NCBI GenBank assembly: GCA_021791055.1
Contig: JAJYXI010000026.1
Location: 1 to 41,537 of the forward strand
Direction: 5' to 3'
Source of the DNA: Nitrospirota bacterium
Lineage (GTDB): Bacteria; Nitrospirota; Thermodesulfovibrionia; Thermodesulfovibrionales; Dissulfurispiraceae
DNA: 41,537 nt
Numbering within the stretch: position 1 is the stretch's first letter; the number at the start of each line of letters is the position of its first letter. Shown here piece after piece: positions 7,548-14,621 of this stretch. The notes under the pieces are model-generated. The model was not told the origin of the DNA. It was given only the letters and a program-made list of their open reading frames with translations, and did not search any database. The translations under genes were made by a program, and so were the position numbers.

Positions 7548-8741
7548 ATGAGAAAAAGCAGATGGATAATCATAATCGCAATTTCAATAGCTGTAATATT
7601 CGCCATTGTTTATGGCTTCATGCCGAGGCCTGTACCTGTTGATATTGCGAAGGCATTACGCGGGCCAATGACCGTCACGATAGAAGAAGAAGGAAAGACA
7701 AGGGTAAGGGACAGGTTTGTCATCTCCGCGCCTGTTTCAGGATTCATGAGACGCATTGAACTTGATGTGGGTGACCATGTGAAAAAAACACAGGTTGTTG
7801 TTGAGCTTGAACCTCTGAGGTCTGCTGTCCTTGACCCGAGGAGCCGTGCAGAGGCAGAGGCTGCTGTTTCAGCAGCAGAAGCATCACTGAAGGCTGCAGA
7901 GGAGAATGCCCGTGCATCTGCAGCAAATGCAGAATATGCGAAGTCGAATAATGAACGCATAAAAAGGCTCTATGACGAAGGCTATGCATCAAAAGACGCA
8001 CTTGAACAGACTGAATCAGAGGCAAAGCGCACAGAGGCAAATCGTCTTTCTGCCGGGGCTGCTGTGAAGGTGGCGAAATACGAACTGGATAAGGCCCGCA
8101 CTGCCTTGCGGTATTCTGCTGCTGAAGGAATCACGAATCACGGCAGGATAGTTGCAATACGCACTCCTGTTGGCGGACGGATACTCAAGATACATCATGA
8201 GAGTGAAGGGGTAGTGAACTCAGGAGAGCCATTGATAGATATAGGAGATCCCGGCAAACTGGAGGTCAAAGTGGAACTCCTCTCAGCAGATGCGGTGAAG
8301 ATCAAAATAGGGACTCCCGTGCTTTTTGAGAGATGGGGCGGCGATCCTGCCCTTTATGGAAAGGTGAGGGTCATAGAGCCTACAGGGTTTACAAAGATCT
8401 CCAGTCTCGGAGTAGAGGAACAGAGGGTGCTCGTCATAGCAGACATTACTTCGCTTCCTGAAAGCTGGCAGAGGCTCGGTGACGGATACAGGGTGGATGC
8501 ACGCTTCATAATCTGGGAGGGAAAGGATGTGCTTCAGGTCCCTGCCAGCGCCCTCTTTCGCAAGGGTGAAGGCTGGGCGGTATTTGTAGTGAAGAATAAG
8601 AGGGCGCATCTACGACAGGTTGAAATCGGTCATCGGACAGGGCTGGTAGCTGAGATTGTTTCAGGAATTTCTGAGGGTGAAATGGTCATTGCGCATCCTG
8701 ACGAATCTATCAAGGATGGCACCCGTGTAAGGCCGAGATGA
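7548..8741 (+). CDS. HlyD/MacA-like periplasmic adaptor (membrane fusion protein)
   Basis: A 397-aa adaptor that would link the inner-membrane ABC pump to an outer-membrane channel. It has an N-terminal membrane anchor (residues 5-25, hydrophobic after RKSR). A lipoyl half-motif follows (SAPVSGFMRRIELDVGDHVK). Next comes a long alpha-helical coiled-coil hairpin rich in Ala/Glu (about 95-185), then the second lipoyl half (RIVAIRTPVGGRILKIHHES) and beta-barrel domains. An AGGGAG ribosome site overlaps the end of the permease gene. No TolC-like gene is present in the window, so the outer-membrane partner must be encoded elsewhere. Confidence 0.93.
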   Translation: MRKSRWIIIIAISIAVIFAIVYGFMPRPVPVDIAKALRGPMTVTIEEEGKTRVRDRFVISAPVSGFMRRIELDVGDHVKKTQVVVELEPLRSAVLDPRSRAEAEAAVSAAEASLKAAEENARASAANAEYAKSNNERIKRLYDEGYASKDALEQTESEAKRTEANRLSAGAAVKVAKYELDKARTALRYSAAEGITNHGRIVAIRTPVGGRILKIHHESEGVVNSGEPLIDIGDPGKLEVKVELLSADAVKIKIGTPVLFERWGGDPALYGKVRVIEPTGFTKISSLGVEEQRVLVIADITSLPESWQRLGDGYRVDARFIIWEGKDVLQVPASALFRKGEGWAVFVVKNKRAHLRQVEIGHRTGLVAEIVSGISEGEMVIAHPDESIKDGTRVRPR

Positions 8742-8759
8742 TAAGGATTTCTGAACAAA

Positions 8760-8888
8760 ATGAAGCGCCAGCCTGTTAGCTCAAGCAACTTAAAATCTGT
8801 GGGCTACGATGTCTCATCGCAAACTCTGGAAATTTAATTTCACGATGGGGCAATTTATCAGTACCAGGGCAACAATAAAAAATGTTGA
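8760..8888 (+). pseudogene. KTSC-domain protein, inactivated by an in-frame stop
   Basis: From ATG 8760 the frame reads MKRQPVSSSNLKSVGYDVSS then QTLEI, meets TAA at 8835-8837, and continues in frame as FHDGAIYQYQG before degenerating and stopping at 8886. KTSC-domain proteins start with (M)xRQPVSSSNIxSVGYD and continue TLEIEFxxGxVYQY, so the TAA replaces the expected Glu codon (GAA). The C-terminal half with the KTSC motif itself is missing. The 3' end of the remnant runs into the promoter of the CBS gene. A single substitution plus deletion, rather than a sequencing slip, explains it best. Confidence 0.7.
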
Positions 8889-8912
8889 CATAATTTCCAT
8901 ATATGGTATGTT
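8885..8912 (+). promoter_or_regulatory. Promoter of the CBS-domain gene with palindromic spacer
   Basis: A consensus TTGACA (8885-8890) is followed after 16 bp by TATGTT (8907-8912). The spacer contains the perfect 10-bp palindrome CCATATATGG (8898-8907), a plausible repressor or activator site. The gene starts 38 bp further on. Confidence 0.45.
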
Positions 8913-8949
8913 TAGAATATACAGAAAGTTTTGAAAGGAGGTGAGGGAT

Positions 8950-9369
8950 ATGTCTTTAAAACCATTAATGACGAAGGAATTAACATCCCTTCCATCCACT
9001 GCCACTGCCCTTGATGCAGCAAAATATATGACGGATATGAATGTTGGAAGTGTCATTGTAGTGGATGACGATAAACCATCCGGGATTCTAACGGACAGGG
9101 ATATTGTTACAAAGGTTTTGTCTCAGGACAAGGATCCGAAGACAACCAAGATCCGTGATATTATGACCTCCCCGGCTGTCACGATTTCTGAAGATAGAGA
9201 TATTATTGATGTTACAAGGCTTATGTCTGAGCGCGGGATTCGGAGATTCCCTGTTGTGGATGCAAATGGAAAGATAATCGGTGTTATAACCCTCGATGAT
9301 GTCCTTGTATTCCTCGGACAGGAAATGCAGAATATTGCCACTTCATTAAAGAGGGAACTCTGCATATAA
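8950..9369 (+). CDS. CBS-pair domain protein
   Basis: A 139-aa stand-alone Bateman module: two CBS motifs, about residues 8-60 and 68-125. Typical motifs are TALDAAKYMTDMNVGSVIVV, GILTDRDIV, IMTSPAVTISEDRDI and RFPVVDANGKIIGVITLDDV. Such modules bind adenosine nucleotides (AMP, ATP, SAM) and act as energy or redox sensors; the target is not evident. ATG 8950 is chosen because AAAGGAGGTGA lies seven bases upstream; the upstream GTG at 8941 falls inside that ribosome site. It has its own promoter and is followed by a hairpin at 9391-9419, so it is probably monocistronic. Confidence 0.93.
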   Translation: MSLKPLMTKELTSLPSTATALDAAKYMTDMNVGSVIVVDDDKPSGILTDRDIVTKVLSQDKDPKTTKIRDIMTSPAVTISEDRDIIDVTRLMSERGIRRFPVVDANGKIIGVITLDDVLVFLGQEMQNIATSLKRELCI

Positions 9370-9390
9370 CCCTTGAGTAACACACTTTAG

Positions 9391-9419
9391 CCCTCAAACT
9401 TCTAAAAGGGGTTTGAGGG
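9391..9419 (+). terminator. Probable terminator after the CBS gene
   Basis: CCCTCAAAC (9391-9399) pairs perfectly with GTTTGAGGG (9411-9419) around an 11-nt loop. The following bases (ACGATTTTCT) give only a short T tract. The hairpin lies 22 bp past the stop codon and could also serve the minus strand. Confidence 0.55.
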
Positions 9420-9476
9420 ACGATTTTCTAAAGCTCTTGCAAACATTGGCCTCAAGCGATATTTAAGGTCAACTAT

Positions 9477-9776
9477 TTACAAATTACAAATATCTTCCAC
9501 ACAGATGTGAACTTTTATCACTTCCTTGCCACTGCTATTTATTAAATTTATTAAATTGTCAAATACATCTTTAAGAATTTCATGCATGGAGTGTTCTTCA
9601 AGAACATGTTTTTTAATCTTATTTTTTATTTCAGCCGCAGTGATTAAAGTTATTTGTGCCCCTGACGTTGTGCGAGCCTCAAGCCTCATAAGCGCATCAT
9701 CTTCGATAGCCTTAATATTTATAGTTTCTACATGTTCAAGGTTAATCAACTCTCCCCTCGTTGTTTCAACCCACAT
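9477..9776 (-). CDS. Small hypothetical protein, 99 aa (third gene of a small-gene operon)
   Basis: The N-terminal half (MWVETTRGELINLEHVETIN then IKAIEDDALMRLEAR) looks like a small beta-strand domain with hydrophobic residues in alternation. The C-terminal half is helical (EIKNKIKKHVLEEHSMHEIL, then VFDNLINLINSSG) and ends with two cysteines (HICVEDICNL). No known family is recognised. A strong ribosome site (GAGGAGGAG) lies four bases before the ATG. The gene is the last of three closely spaced minus-strand genes starting at 10137. Confidence 0.6.
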   Translation of the reverse strand: MWVETTRGELINLEHVETINIKAIEDDALMRLEARTTSGAQITLITAAEIKNKIKKHVLEEHSMHEILKDVFDNLINLINSSGKEVIKVHICVEDICNL

Positions 9777-9808
9777 GCTCTCCTCCTCGAAATATCATTG
9801 CTTAAGGC

Positions 9809-9940
9809 TTATTCGCTGCCTGTGGCCTTATAATCTGTGGAGTGCAGCCCTTCGGATCCTGTTCTCTCCCTGTAGGGACAGTAAATATGGAGTTTTCCGG
9901 TGCTCTCGGAATAACGCTTCTCATCAAAAAAGAACTTCAT
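9809..9940 (-). CDS. 43-aa small protein, translationally coupled
   Basis: A 44-codon frame, ATG at 9940 and TAA at 9809-9811, starts MKFFFDEKRYSESTGKLHIY and continues CPYRERTGSEG. Its ATG overlaps the TGA of the upstream 66-aa gene in an ATGA, a typical arrangement for coupled genes. No separate ribosome site is visible. It carries a single Cys, ends in a polar tail and has no hydrophobic stretch. It fills what would otherwise be a 160-bp gap in the operon. Function is unknown. Confidence 0.55.
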   Translation of the reverse strand: MKFFFDEKRYSESTGKLHIYCPYRERTGSEGLHSTDYKATGSE

Positions 9941-10137
9941 GCCAATAAAATATCCCGCTCATTAGATTCCCTGTCATCAAAGAGGGGAACCCATTCACCC
10001 TTATGCGTCAACACAAACGGCATCTCCTTCTGGCATTTCTTGCATTTTCTGATCTCGGCGGCCTTAATGCCAATATCCATCAACTCGGATGTAATTCCAT
10101 GATGGGAAATTGTTTCGTATTTATGGACATGTTTCAT
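9937..10137 (-). CDS. 66-aa protein with one CxxC (zinc-ribbon-like)
   Basis: The start is ATG 10137, set by AAAGGAGG at good spacing; an upstream in-frame ATG would add 15 residues but lacks a ribosome site. The protein begins MKHVHKYETISHHGITSELM and contains RKCKKCQKEMPFVLTHKGEW, so two Cys and several His could bind one metal ion. The segment after CxxC (FVLTHKGEWVPLF) resembles the second half of a small treble-clef or zinc-ribbon domain. It is the first gene of the three-gene operon. The function is not known. Confidence 0.6.
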   Translation of the reverse strand: MKHVHKYETISHHGITSELMDIGIKAAEIRKCKKCQKEMPFVLTHKGEWVPLFDDRESNERDILLA

Positions 10138-10225
10138 TTTATTGTCCTCCTTTCTCTTAGAATATCCTAACCAAAACAACAAGTCGAGTCAAACATGCTT
10201 TAATTGCCATGCACCAAGAAAGGTG

Positions 10226-11254
10226 TTACTCCCTGAACCTCCCCGGTATCACGGTATTGCATTTAGGACATTTGCCTTTCTTAATCCTGTTCTTAACAAT
10301 ATCAAAAACATACCTTTCTATCAGCAACTCACCGCACATATGGCAATATGTATTTTCTCCTTTATGACCCGGGACGTTTCCGAGGTATACATACCAGAGC
10401 CCTTCCTTTTTCCCAATCGACCACGCCCTTTCAAGGAGAGATATGGGTGTTGGTGGCAGATGGCTGAGATCGAGATGGGGATAAAACCTTGTAACATGCC
10501 ACGGGGTCTCGGGGCCGAGGGTATTCTTTATCCATGATGCAATGTCCCTTAATTCTTCTTCGCTGTCATTGAATCCCGGAGTAACATTTGTAACGCACTC
10601 TACATGCATTCCGTATTCCTTTGCCTTTTTAGTTATTTCAAGGATTCCCTCAAAACCCTTTATGTGTCCGGTCTTCATGTATGTCCTTTCAGAGAAGCCC
10701 TTAATATCAACCCTGTATACATCAAGGAATGGTGCTATCATATCAAAAGCATCTTCTGTTATAAATCCGTTGGTCACATAGTTGGTATAGAGTCCTTTAG
10801 TCTTTGCGAGCTTTGCTGCATCAAGTGTGTATTCAAACCATAGTGAAGGCTCGTTGAATGTCCATGATATGCCGATACATTTTGCAGCCTTTGTCTTAAA
10901 GACCAATTCTTCCGGAGACATATACTCTGTATGCATCGGTCCTTCCTTCCAGTGCGCTATATCCCAGTTCTGGCAGCCGGGGCATCTGAAGTTACAGCCC
11001 ACGCTGCCGAGGGAGAGCCATTTTGAGCCGGGATAGAAATGAAAGACAGGCTTTTTCTCTATTGGATTTATGGATAACGAGGATACCTCTCCGTAAATCA
11101 GAGTATATAGTTTCCCGTCTTTATTAATCCTCGTATGACACCAGCCCTTTTTGCCTTCAGGAATGACACATCTTCTCTGGCATGTGAGGCAGATGACCTT
11201 TCCTTCGTCAAGCCTGTCGTATAAATACGCCTCTTTTTCCATAAGCCCCTTCAT
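10226..11254 (-). CDS. amrS: AmmeMemoRadiSam system radical SAM enzyme
   Basis: A 342-aa radical SAM protein related to pyruvate-formate-lyase activases. The 4Fe-4S/SAM motif CNFRCPGC uses C87, C91 and C94. An N-terminal Cys cluster (CLTCQRRC, then GWC) precedes it, and a C-terminal zinc-ribbon-like pair (CHMCGE ... CPKCNT) closes the protein; this layout matches the family that accompanies AMMECR1 and Memo proteins. Those partners are not in this window, and the family's substrate is not established. The gene overlaps the end of ogt by about 47 bp (35 bp if the start is ATG 11242), so the two are co-transcribed. The family's usual N-terminus is close to MEKEAYLY, so ATG 11242 is equally possible. 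Confidence 0.88.
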   Translation of the reverse strand: MKGLMEKEAYLYDRLDEGKVICLTCQRRCVIPEGKKGWCHTRINKDGKLYTLIYGEVSSLSINPIEKKPVFHFYPGSKWLSLGSVGCNFRCPGCQNWDIAHWKEGPMHTEYMSPEELVFKTKAAKCIGISWTFNEPSLWFEYTLDAAKLAKTKGLYTNYVTNGFITEDAFDMIAPFLDVYRVDIKGFSERTYMKTGHIKGFEGILEITKKAKEYGMHVECVTNVTPGFNDSEEELRDIASWIKNTLGPETPWHVTRFYPHLDLSHLPPTPISLLERAWSIGKKEGLWYVYLGNVPGHKGENTYCHMCGELLIERYVFDIVKNRIKKGKCPKCNTVIPGRFRE

Positions 11255-11744
11255 GCCTCAACAACCACCTTTTAATTCCCACCCCGCACGAAAAGCCTCC
11301 GATAGATCCATCGGAGGCAATAACCCTGTGGCAGGGTAAAATTATCGGCAACGGGTTTTTTCCAAGCGCCTGCCCAACTGCCCTCACTGCCTTTGGACAG
11401 GCAATCTTTTCAGCAATCCATTTATAAGAGCGTGTCTCACCGTATGGTATTTCTTTCAATGCAAGCCAGACCCTTTGCTCAAAGGCTGTTCCGCTTATGA
11501 ATTTTATTTTCTGATTAAACTCCTTTAAATCACCTTTAAAATAGGCATCAAGCTCATAAAACAGGCAATAGGCTATAGGCGATAGGCTATGGGACATAGG
11601 CGATAAGGTTGTCTTTTTTAATTCTATTGCCTCTTGCCTATAGCCTATTGCCTCCTGTATTGACATCTCTATCAAAAACTCACCTTCAAACGAACAATAA
11701 ATATCGCCAACAGGGCTTTTATATACAAAGAGCTTGCGTTCCAT
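11208..11744 (-). CDS. ogt: Methylated-DNA--protein-cysteine methyltransferase, with repeat-derived insert
   Basis: A suicide repair enzyme that removes O6-alkyl groups from guanine. The active site PCHRV has Cys138, and FEQRVWLALKEIPYGETRSY and AVGQALGKNPLPIILPCHRV are the standard DNA-binding and catalytic blocks; the length of 178 aa is normal. Residues about 31-62 (QEAIGYRQEAIEL ... MSHSLSPIAYCLF) do not fit the family. They are encoded by two opposed arrays of 7-bp repeats (11563-11651) whose 18-bp arms are perfect inverted repeats. The insert is in frame and lies in the loop between the N-terminal domain and the catalytic domain, so the enzyme may tolerate it. It overlaps the radical SAM gene downstream. 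Confidence 0.92.
   Translation of the reverse strand: MERKLFVYKSPVGDIYCSFEGEFLIEMSIQEAIGYRQEAIELKKTTLSPMSHSLSPIAYCLFYELDAYFKGDLKEFNQKIKFISGTAFEQRVWLALKEIPYGETRSYKWIAEKIACPKAVRAVGQALGKNPLPIILPCHRVIASDGSIGGFSCGVGIKRWLLRHEGAYGKRGVFIRQA
11563..11653. repeat. Paired heptamer arrays forming an 18-bp-armed palindrome, inside ogt
   Basis: Six 7-bp units run from 11563 to 11604 (aggcaat, aggctat, aggcgat, aggctat, gggacat, aggcgat). Four units in the opposite orientation run from 11624 to 11651 (ctattgc, ctcttgc, ctatagc, ctattgc). Positions 11563-11580 and 11636-11653 are perfect 18-bp inverted repeats. The element is read in frame by ogt. Confidence 0.85.
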
Positions 11745-11774
11745 TTGTAAATTTTATCACGTCCTGTTTATAAT
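11745..11774 (+). promoter_or_regulatory. Promoter of the PBP1A gene, placed for a leaderless mRNA
   Basis: TTGTAA (11745-11750) and a perfect TATAAT (11769-11774) are 18 bp apart. The -10 box ends six bases before the ATG at 11781, so transcription should start at or next to the start codon. No Shine-Dalgarno sequence precedes the gene. Confidence 0.55.
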
Positions 11775-11780
11775 TTAAAA

Positions 11781-14105
11781 ATGCGTTTTAAATTAATCCT
11801 CACTATTTCTGTTCTAATATTCGGCTTCATAGCAGGCGGGTATCTTGCCATTGCAAATGGAGTGCCCTCTATCGCAGAACTGAAGAAATACAGGGCTACA
11901 GACGGAACAAAGGTTTATGCAGATGATGATACATTGGCAGGTGAGTTCAAGGTAGAAAAGGGCATCTTCGTTCCCTTCAACAGGATTCCTGCGAATCTTA
12001 AAAATGCCATGGTTGCAGTGGAGGATTCCAGGTTCTGGCATCACAAGGGCATAGACTATATCGGCATAGGAAGAGCGCTCATTAAAGACATTCTGCATGC
12101 AAGCCTCAAGGAGGGTGGGAGCACCATCACCCAGCAGCTTGCAAAGATAATGTTCCTGACTCCTGAAAAGACCATCCAGAGGAAATTAAGGGAGGCACAG
12201 CTTGCCATAAGGCTCGAAAAGGAACTGACAAAAAACGAAATACTTGAGCTGTATCTTAACAGGGTCTATTTCGGACACGGTGCATACGGTGTTGAGATGG
12301 CATCGAGGCTCTATTTCGGCAAATCGGTAAGCGATATAGCCTTGCCAGAGGCAGCACTGCTGGCAGGGCTCGTAAAGGCTCCGAACACTTATTCTCCCTA
12401 TAACAACCTCGTGAGATCAAAGGAAAGGCAGGAGGTTGTGCTTGCGAGGATGGAGGAGGAGGGATACATTAAGCCATCTGAAAGGGCAACTGCAAAAAAC
12501 CATCCCATCCATCTTTCATCTCTGAGGGCAAACACGGATTCATATAATTATTTCCTTGAATACATCAGGCAGCAGTTGGAACAAAAATATGGTGCGGAAA
12601 CAGTCTATAAAGGCGGACTAAGGGTCTATACAACCCTCGATAAAAATGCACAGGCATATGCACAGAAGGCGCTTCAGGAAGGGCTCCGTGAGGTCGACAA
12701 AAGAAGGGGATGGAGAGGTCCAATAGGGCATAAGGATATGGAAGACTCATCAGGGGGTCTTAAGTCCTTCCTGGGCATCGACGACAAAGATGAGCCGAGG
12801 GTATCTTTTTCTGCATCTACCGGAGATATATCCACCGGTGTGGTTTTGTCTGTAAATCCAAAGGAGGCTGTTGTTAAGGCAAGGGGAATTACAGGAAAAC
12901 TGACGCTCGGCGATGCAATGTGGGCAAGCAATGTAATAGACAGGGCATCGGGAAGGATAAGGACAATCAAGAATTTCAAACTCACCGATATACTGAAAAA
13001 GGGCGATATTATATGGGTGAGATTCAAGACCATATCAGGAAAGAATGTAACACTCAGTCTTGAGCAGGAGCCCGAGGTGGAAGGCGCAGTGGTAGCCATC
13101 GAACCGGAGACCGGATTTATAAGGACTATCGTCGGAGGATTCAATTTCACAAAGAGCGAGTATAACAGGGCGGTTTATGCAAAGAGGCAGCCCGGCTCTG
13201 CAATAAAACCGATAATCTATGCTGCAGCGCTGGAGAATGGATTCACGCCGGCAAGCGTTATAAACGATGAGCCTGTCTCATATCCAGGAGGACCGGGAGG
13301 GGCATGGAAGCCTGAAAACTATGATCATAAATATTACGGCCCCACCACACTGAGAGAGGCTCTTGCGTATTCGAGAAATATCGTGACCGTAAAACTTGTA
13401 GATGCAGTAGGAATTGACAAGGTAATATCCTTTGCAAGGGATATCGGCATAGAGACCGAGATTCCGAGGGAATTAACCATAGCCCTCGGCTCCATAAGCA
13501 TAACACCCCTTGAGATGGCAACAGCCTATTCCACATTTGCAAACGGCGGCGTAAAGATCACTCCAATAGCAATAAAATATGTCACTGATATGAAGGGTAC
13601 GGTTTTAGAAAGCAATGATCCTGAAGGGCTGGAATCAATAACGCCCCAAACATCCTTCCTCATAACATCCATTATGAAGGATGTCATAAACTACGGCACA
13701 GGCATGAGGGCAAATATAGGCAGACCTGCCGCAGGCAAGACAGGAACAAGCAATGACTATAAGGATGCATGGTTTGTCGGTTATACACCGCAGCTCGTAG
13801 GATGCGTATGGGTCGGCTTTGACGACATGAGGAGGTCACTCGGACCCGGTGAGGTAGGCGGAAGGGCAGCAGCACCCATATGGGCGAATTTTATGAAAAA
13901 CATGCTCGCAAATGAATCTCCAATAGATTTTTCTGCACCGGAAGGCATAATAAAACTCCCCATAGACCCTCACACAGGGCTTCTATCTTCTGATGAGTCA
14001 TCCGGTGTTCTTGAATACTTCAGGGAAGGGACACAGCCGAGGGATTACAGCAAGACTCCTTCAAAGATCGAAAAGGCTGTGCCGTCATCTACTGACTACG
14101 ACTAA
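11781..14105 (+). CDS. mrcA: Penicillin-binding protein 1A (bifunctional transglycosylase/transpeptidase)
   Basis: A 774-aa class A PBP that polymerises and cross-links peptidoglycan in the periplasm. It has an N-terminal membrane anchor (residues 3-25). The GT51 domain carries E81 in EDSRFWHHKG and GGSTITQQLAK, and an OB-like insert follows (about 320-440). The transpeptidase motifs are S473-x-x-K (SAIK), S531-R-N and K653-T-G. The C-terminus is short and polar. All catalytic residues are present and the length matches family members. It has its own promoter and no Shine-Dalgarno sequence. It runs convergently into a MerR gene 12 bp downstream, with no clear terminator in between. Confidence 0.97.
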   Translation: MRFKLILTISVLIFGFIAGGYLAIANGVPSIAELKKYRATDGTKVYADDDTLAGEFKVEKGIFVPFNRIPANLKNAMVAVEDSRFWHHKGIDYIGIGRALIKDILHASLKEGGSTITQQLAKIMFLTPEKTIQRKLREAQLAIRLEKELTKNEILELYLNRVYFGHGAYGVEMASRLYFGKSVSDIALPEAALLAGLVKAPNTYSPYNNLVRSKERQEVVLARMEEEGYIKPSERATAKNHPIHLSSLRANTDSYNYFLEYIRQQLEQKYGAETVYKGGLRVYTTLDKNAQAYAQKALQEGLREVDKRRGWRGPIGHKDMEDSSGGLKSFLGIDDKDEPRVSFSASTGDISTGVVLSVNPKEAVVKARGITGKLTLGDAMWASNVIDRASGRIRTIKNFKLTDILKKGDIIWVRFKTISGKNVTLSLEQEPEVEGAVVAIEPETGFIRTIVGGFNFTKSEYNRAVYAKRQPGSAIKPIIYAAALENGFTPASVINDEPVSYPGGPGGAWKPENYDHKYYGPTTLREALAYSRNIVTVKLVDAVGIDKVISFARDIGIETEIPRELTIALGSISITPLEMATAYSTFANGGVKITPIAIKYVTDMKGTVLESNDPEGLESITPQTSFLITSIMKDVINYGTGMRANIGRPAAGKTGTSNDYKDAWFVGYTPQLVGCVWVGFDDMRRSLGPGEVGGRAAAPIWANFMKNMLANESPIDFSAPEGIIKLPIDPHTGLLSSDESSGVLEYFREGTQPRDYSKTPSKIEKAVPSSTDYD

Positions 14106-14117
14106 AGTGCTTTATTA

Positions 14118-14543
14118 TCAGTTCTTTTTCATCTTATTAGCCATATAGACAACACAGTCTTCGCACATCTTGTCTGGCTCCCTGTTGCATATAGCTCTGT
14201 TAAGCTCCCAGCAGGGCTTTGTTTTATCGATATAAGCAGTACACTTGTTTCTCTTATCTTCCAAGCATTCCGTAATCTCCCAGCATAGTGCGTATTCAAG
14301 CAGCTTTTTTATACCTTCGATGCTTATCTTCTTTACATGTATCAGGTCTCTTATACAGCTAAGCCATTTTATGTCGTTTTCCGAATAGTACCTGTTTTTA
14401 TTGCGCCTTGCAGGCTTAATGAGCCCATGCTTTTCATAAAGCCTTAGGGTCTGGTCTGTAATGCCTATCAGCTCAGCCACAATGCCTATGGGATAAAGGG
14501 GCAACTCTTTTTTGTCCTTACTGAGATCCACACTCTTTTTCAT
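14118..14543 (-). CDS. MerR-family regulator with Cys-rich C-terminus (HspR-like head)
   Basis: A 141-aa regulator. Residues 15-80 form the winged-helix head (YPIGIVAELIGITDQTLRLY, EKHGLIKPARR, RYYSENDIKWL), close to HspR/MerR proteins. After a short helix, the C-terminal half holds eight cysteines in CWEITEC, CTAY, CWELNRAIC and CEDC, enough to bind a metal or an Fe-S cluster. That suggests a metal- or redox-responsive factor rather than a plain HspR; the ligand is unknown. The ribosome site GGAGGACAG lies just before the ATG. It is upstream of, and transcribed away from, the CCA fusion gene's end. Confidence 0.87.
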   Translation of the reverse strand: MKKSVDLSKDKKELPLYPIGIVAELIGITDQTLRLYEKHGLIKPARRNKNRYYSENDIKWLSCIRDLIHVKKISIEGIKKLLEYALCWEITECLEDKRNKCTAYIDKTKPCWELNRAICNREPDKMCEDCVVYMANKMKKN

Positions 14544-14621
14544 CTGTCCTCCGGGAAATAACTTAATAATTACAAATAGTAAAACATTTCTAAACTTTAA
14601 AAAACAAGTAGGTTAGTCGGA

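Noticed and set aside
11563-11651. Repeat arrays as a CRISPR
   Set aside because: Units of 7 bp without spacers and inside a coding frame; no cas genes in the window.
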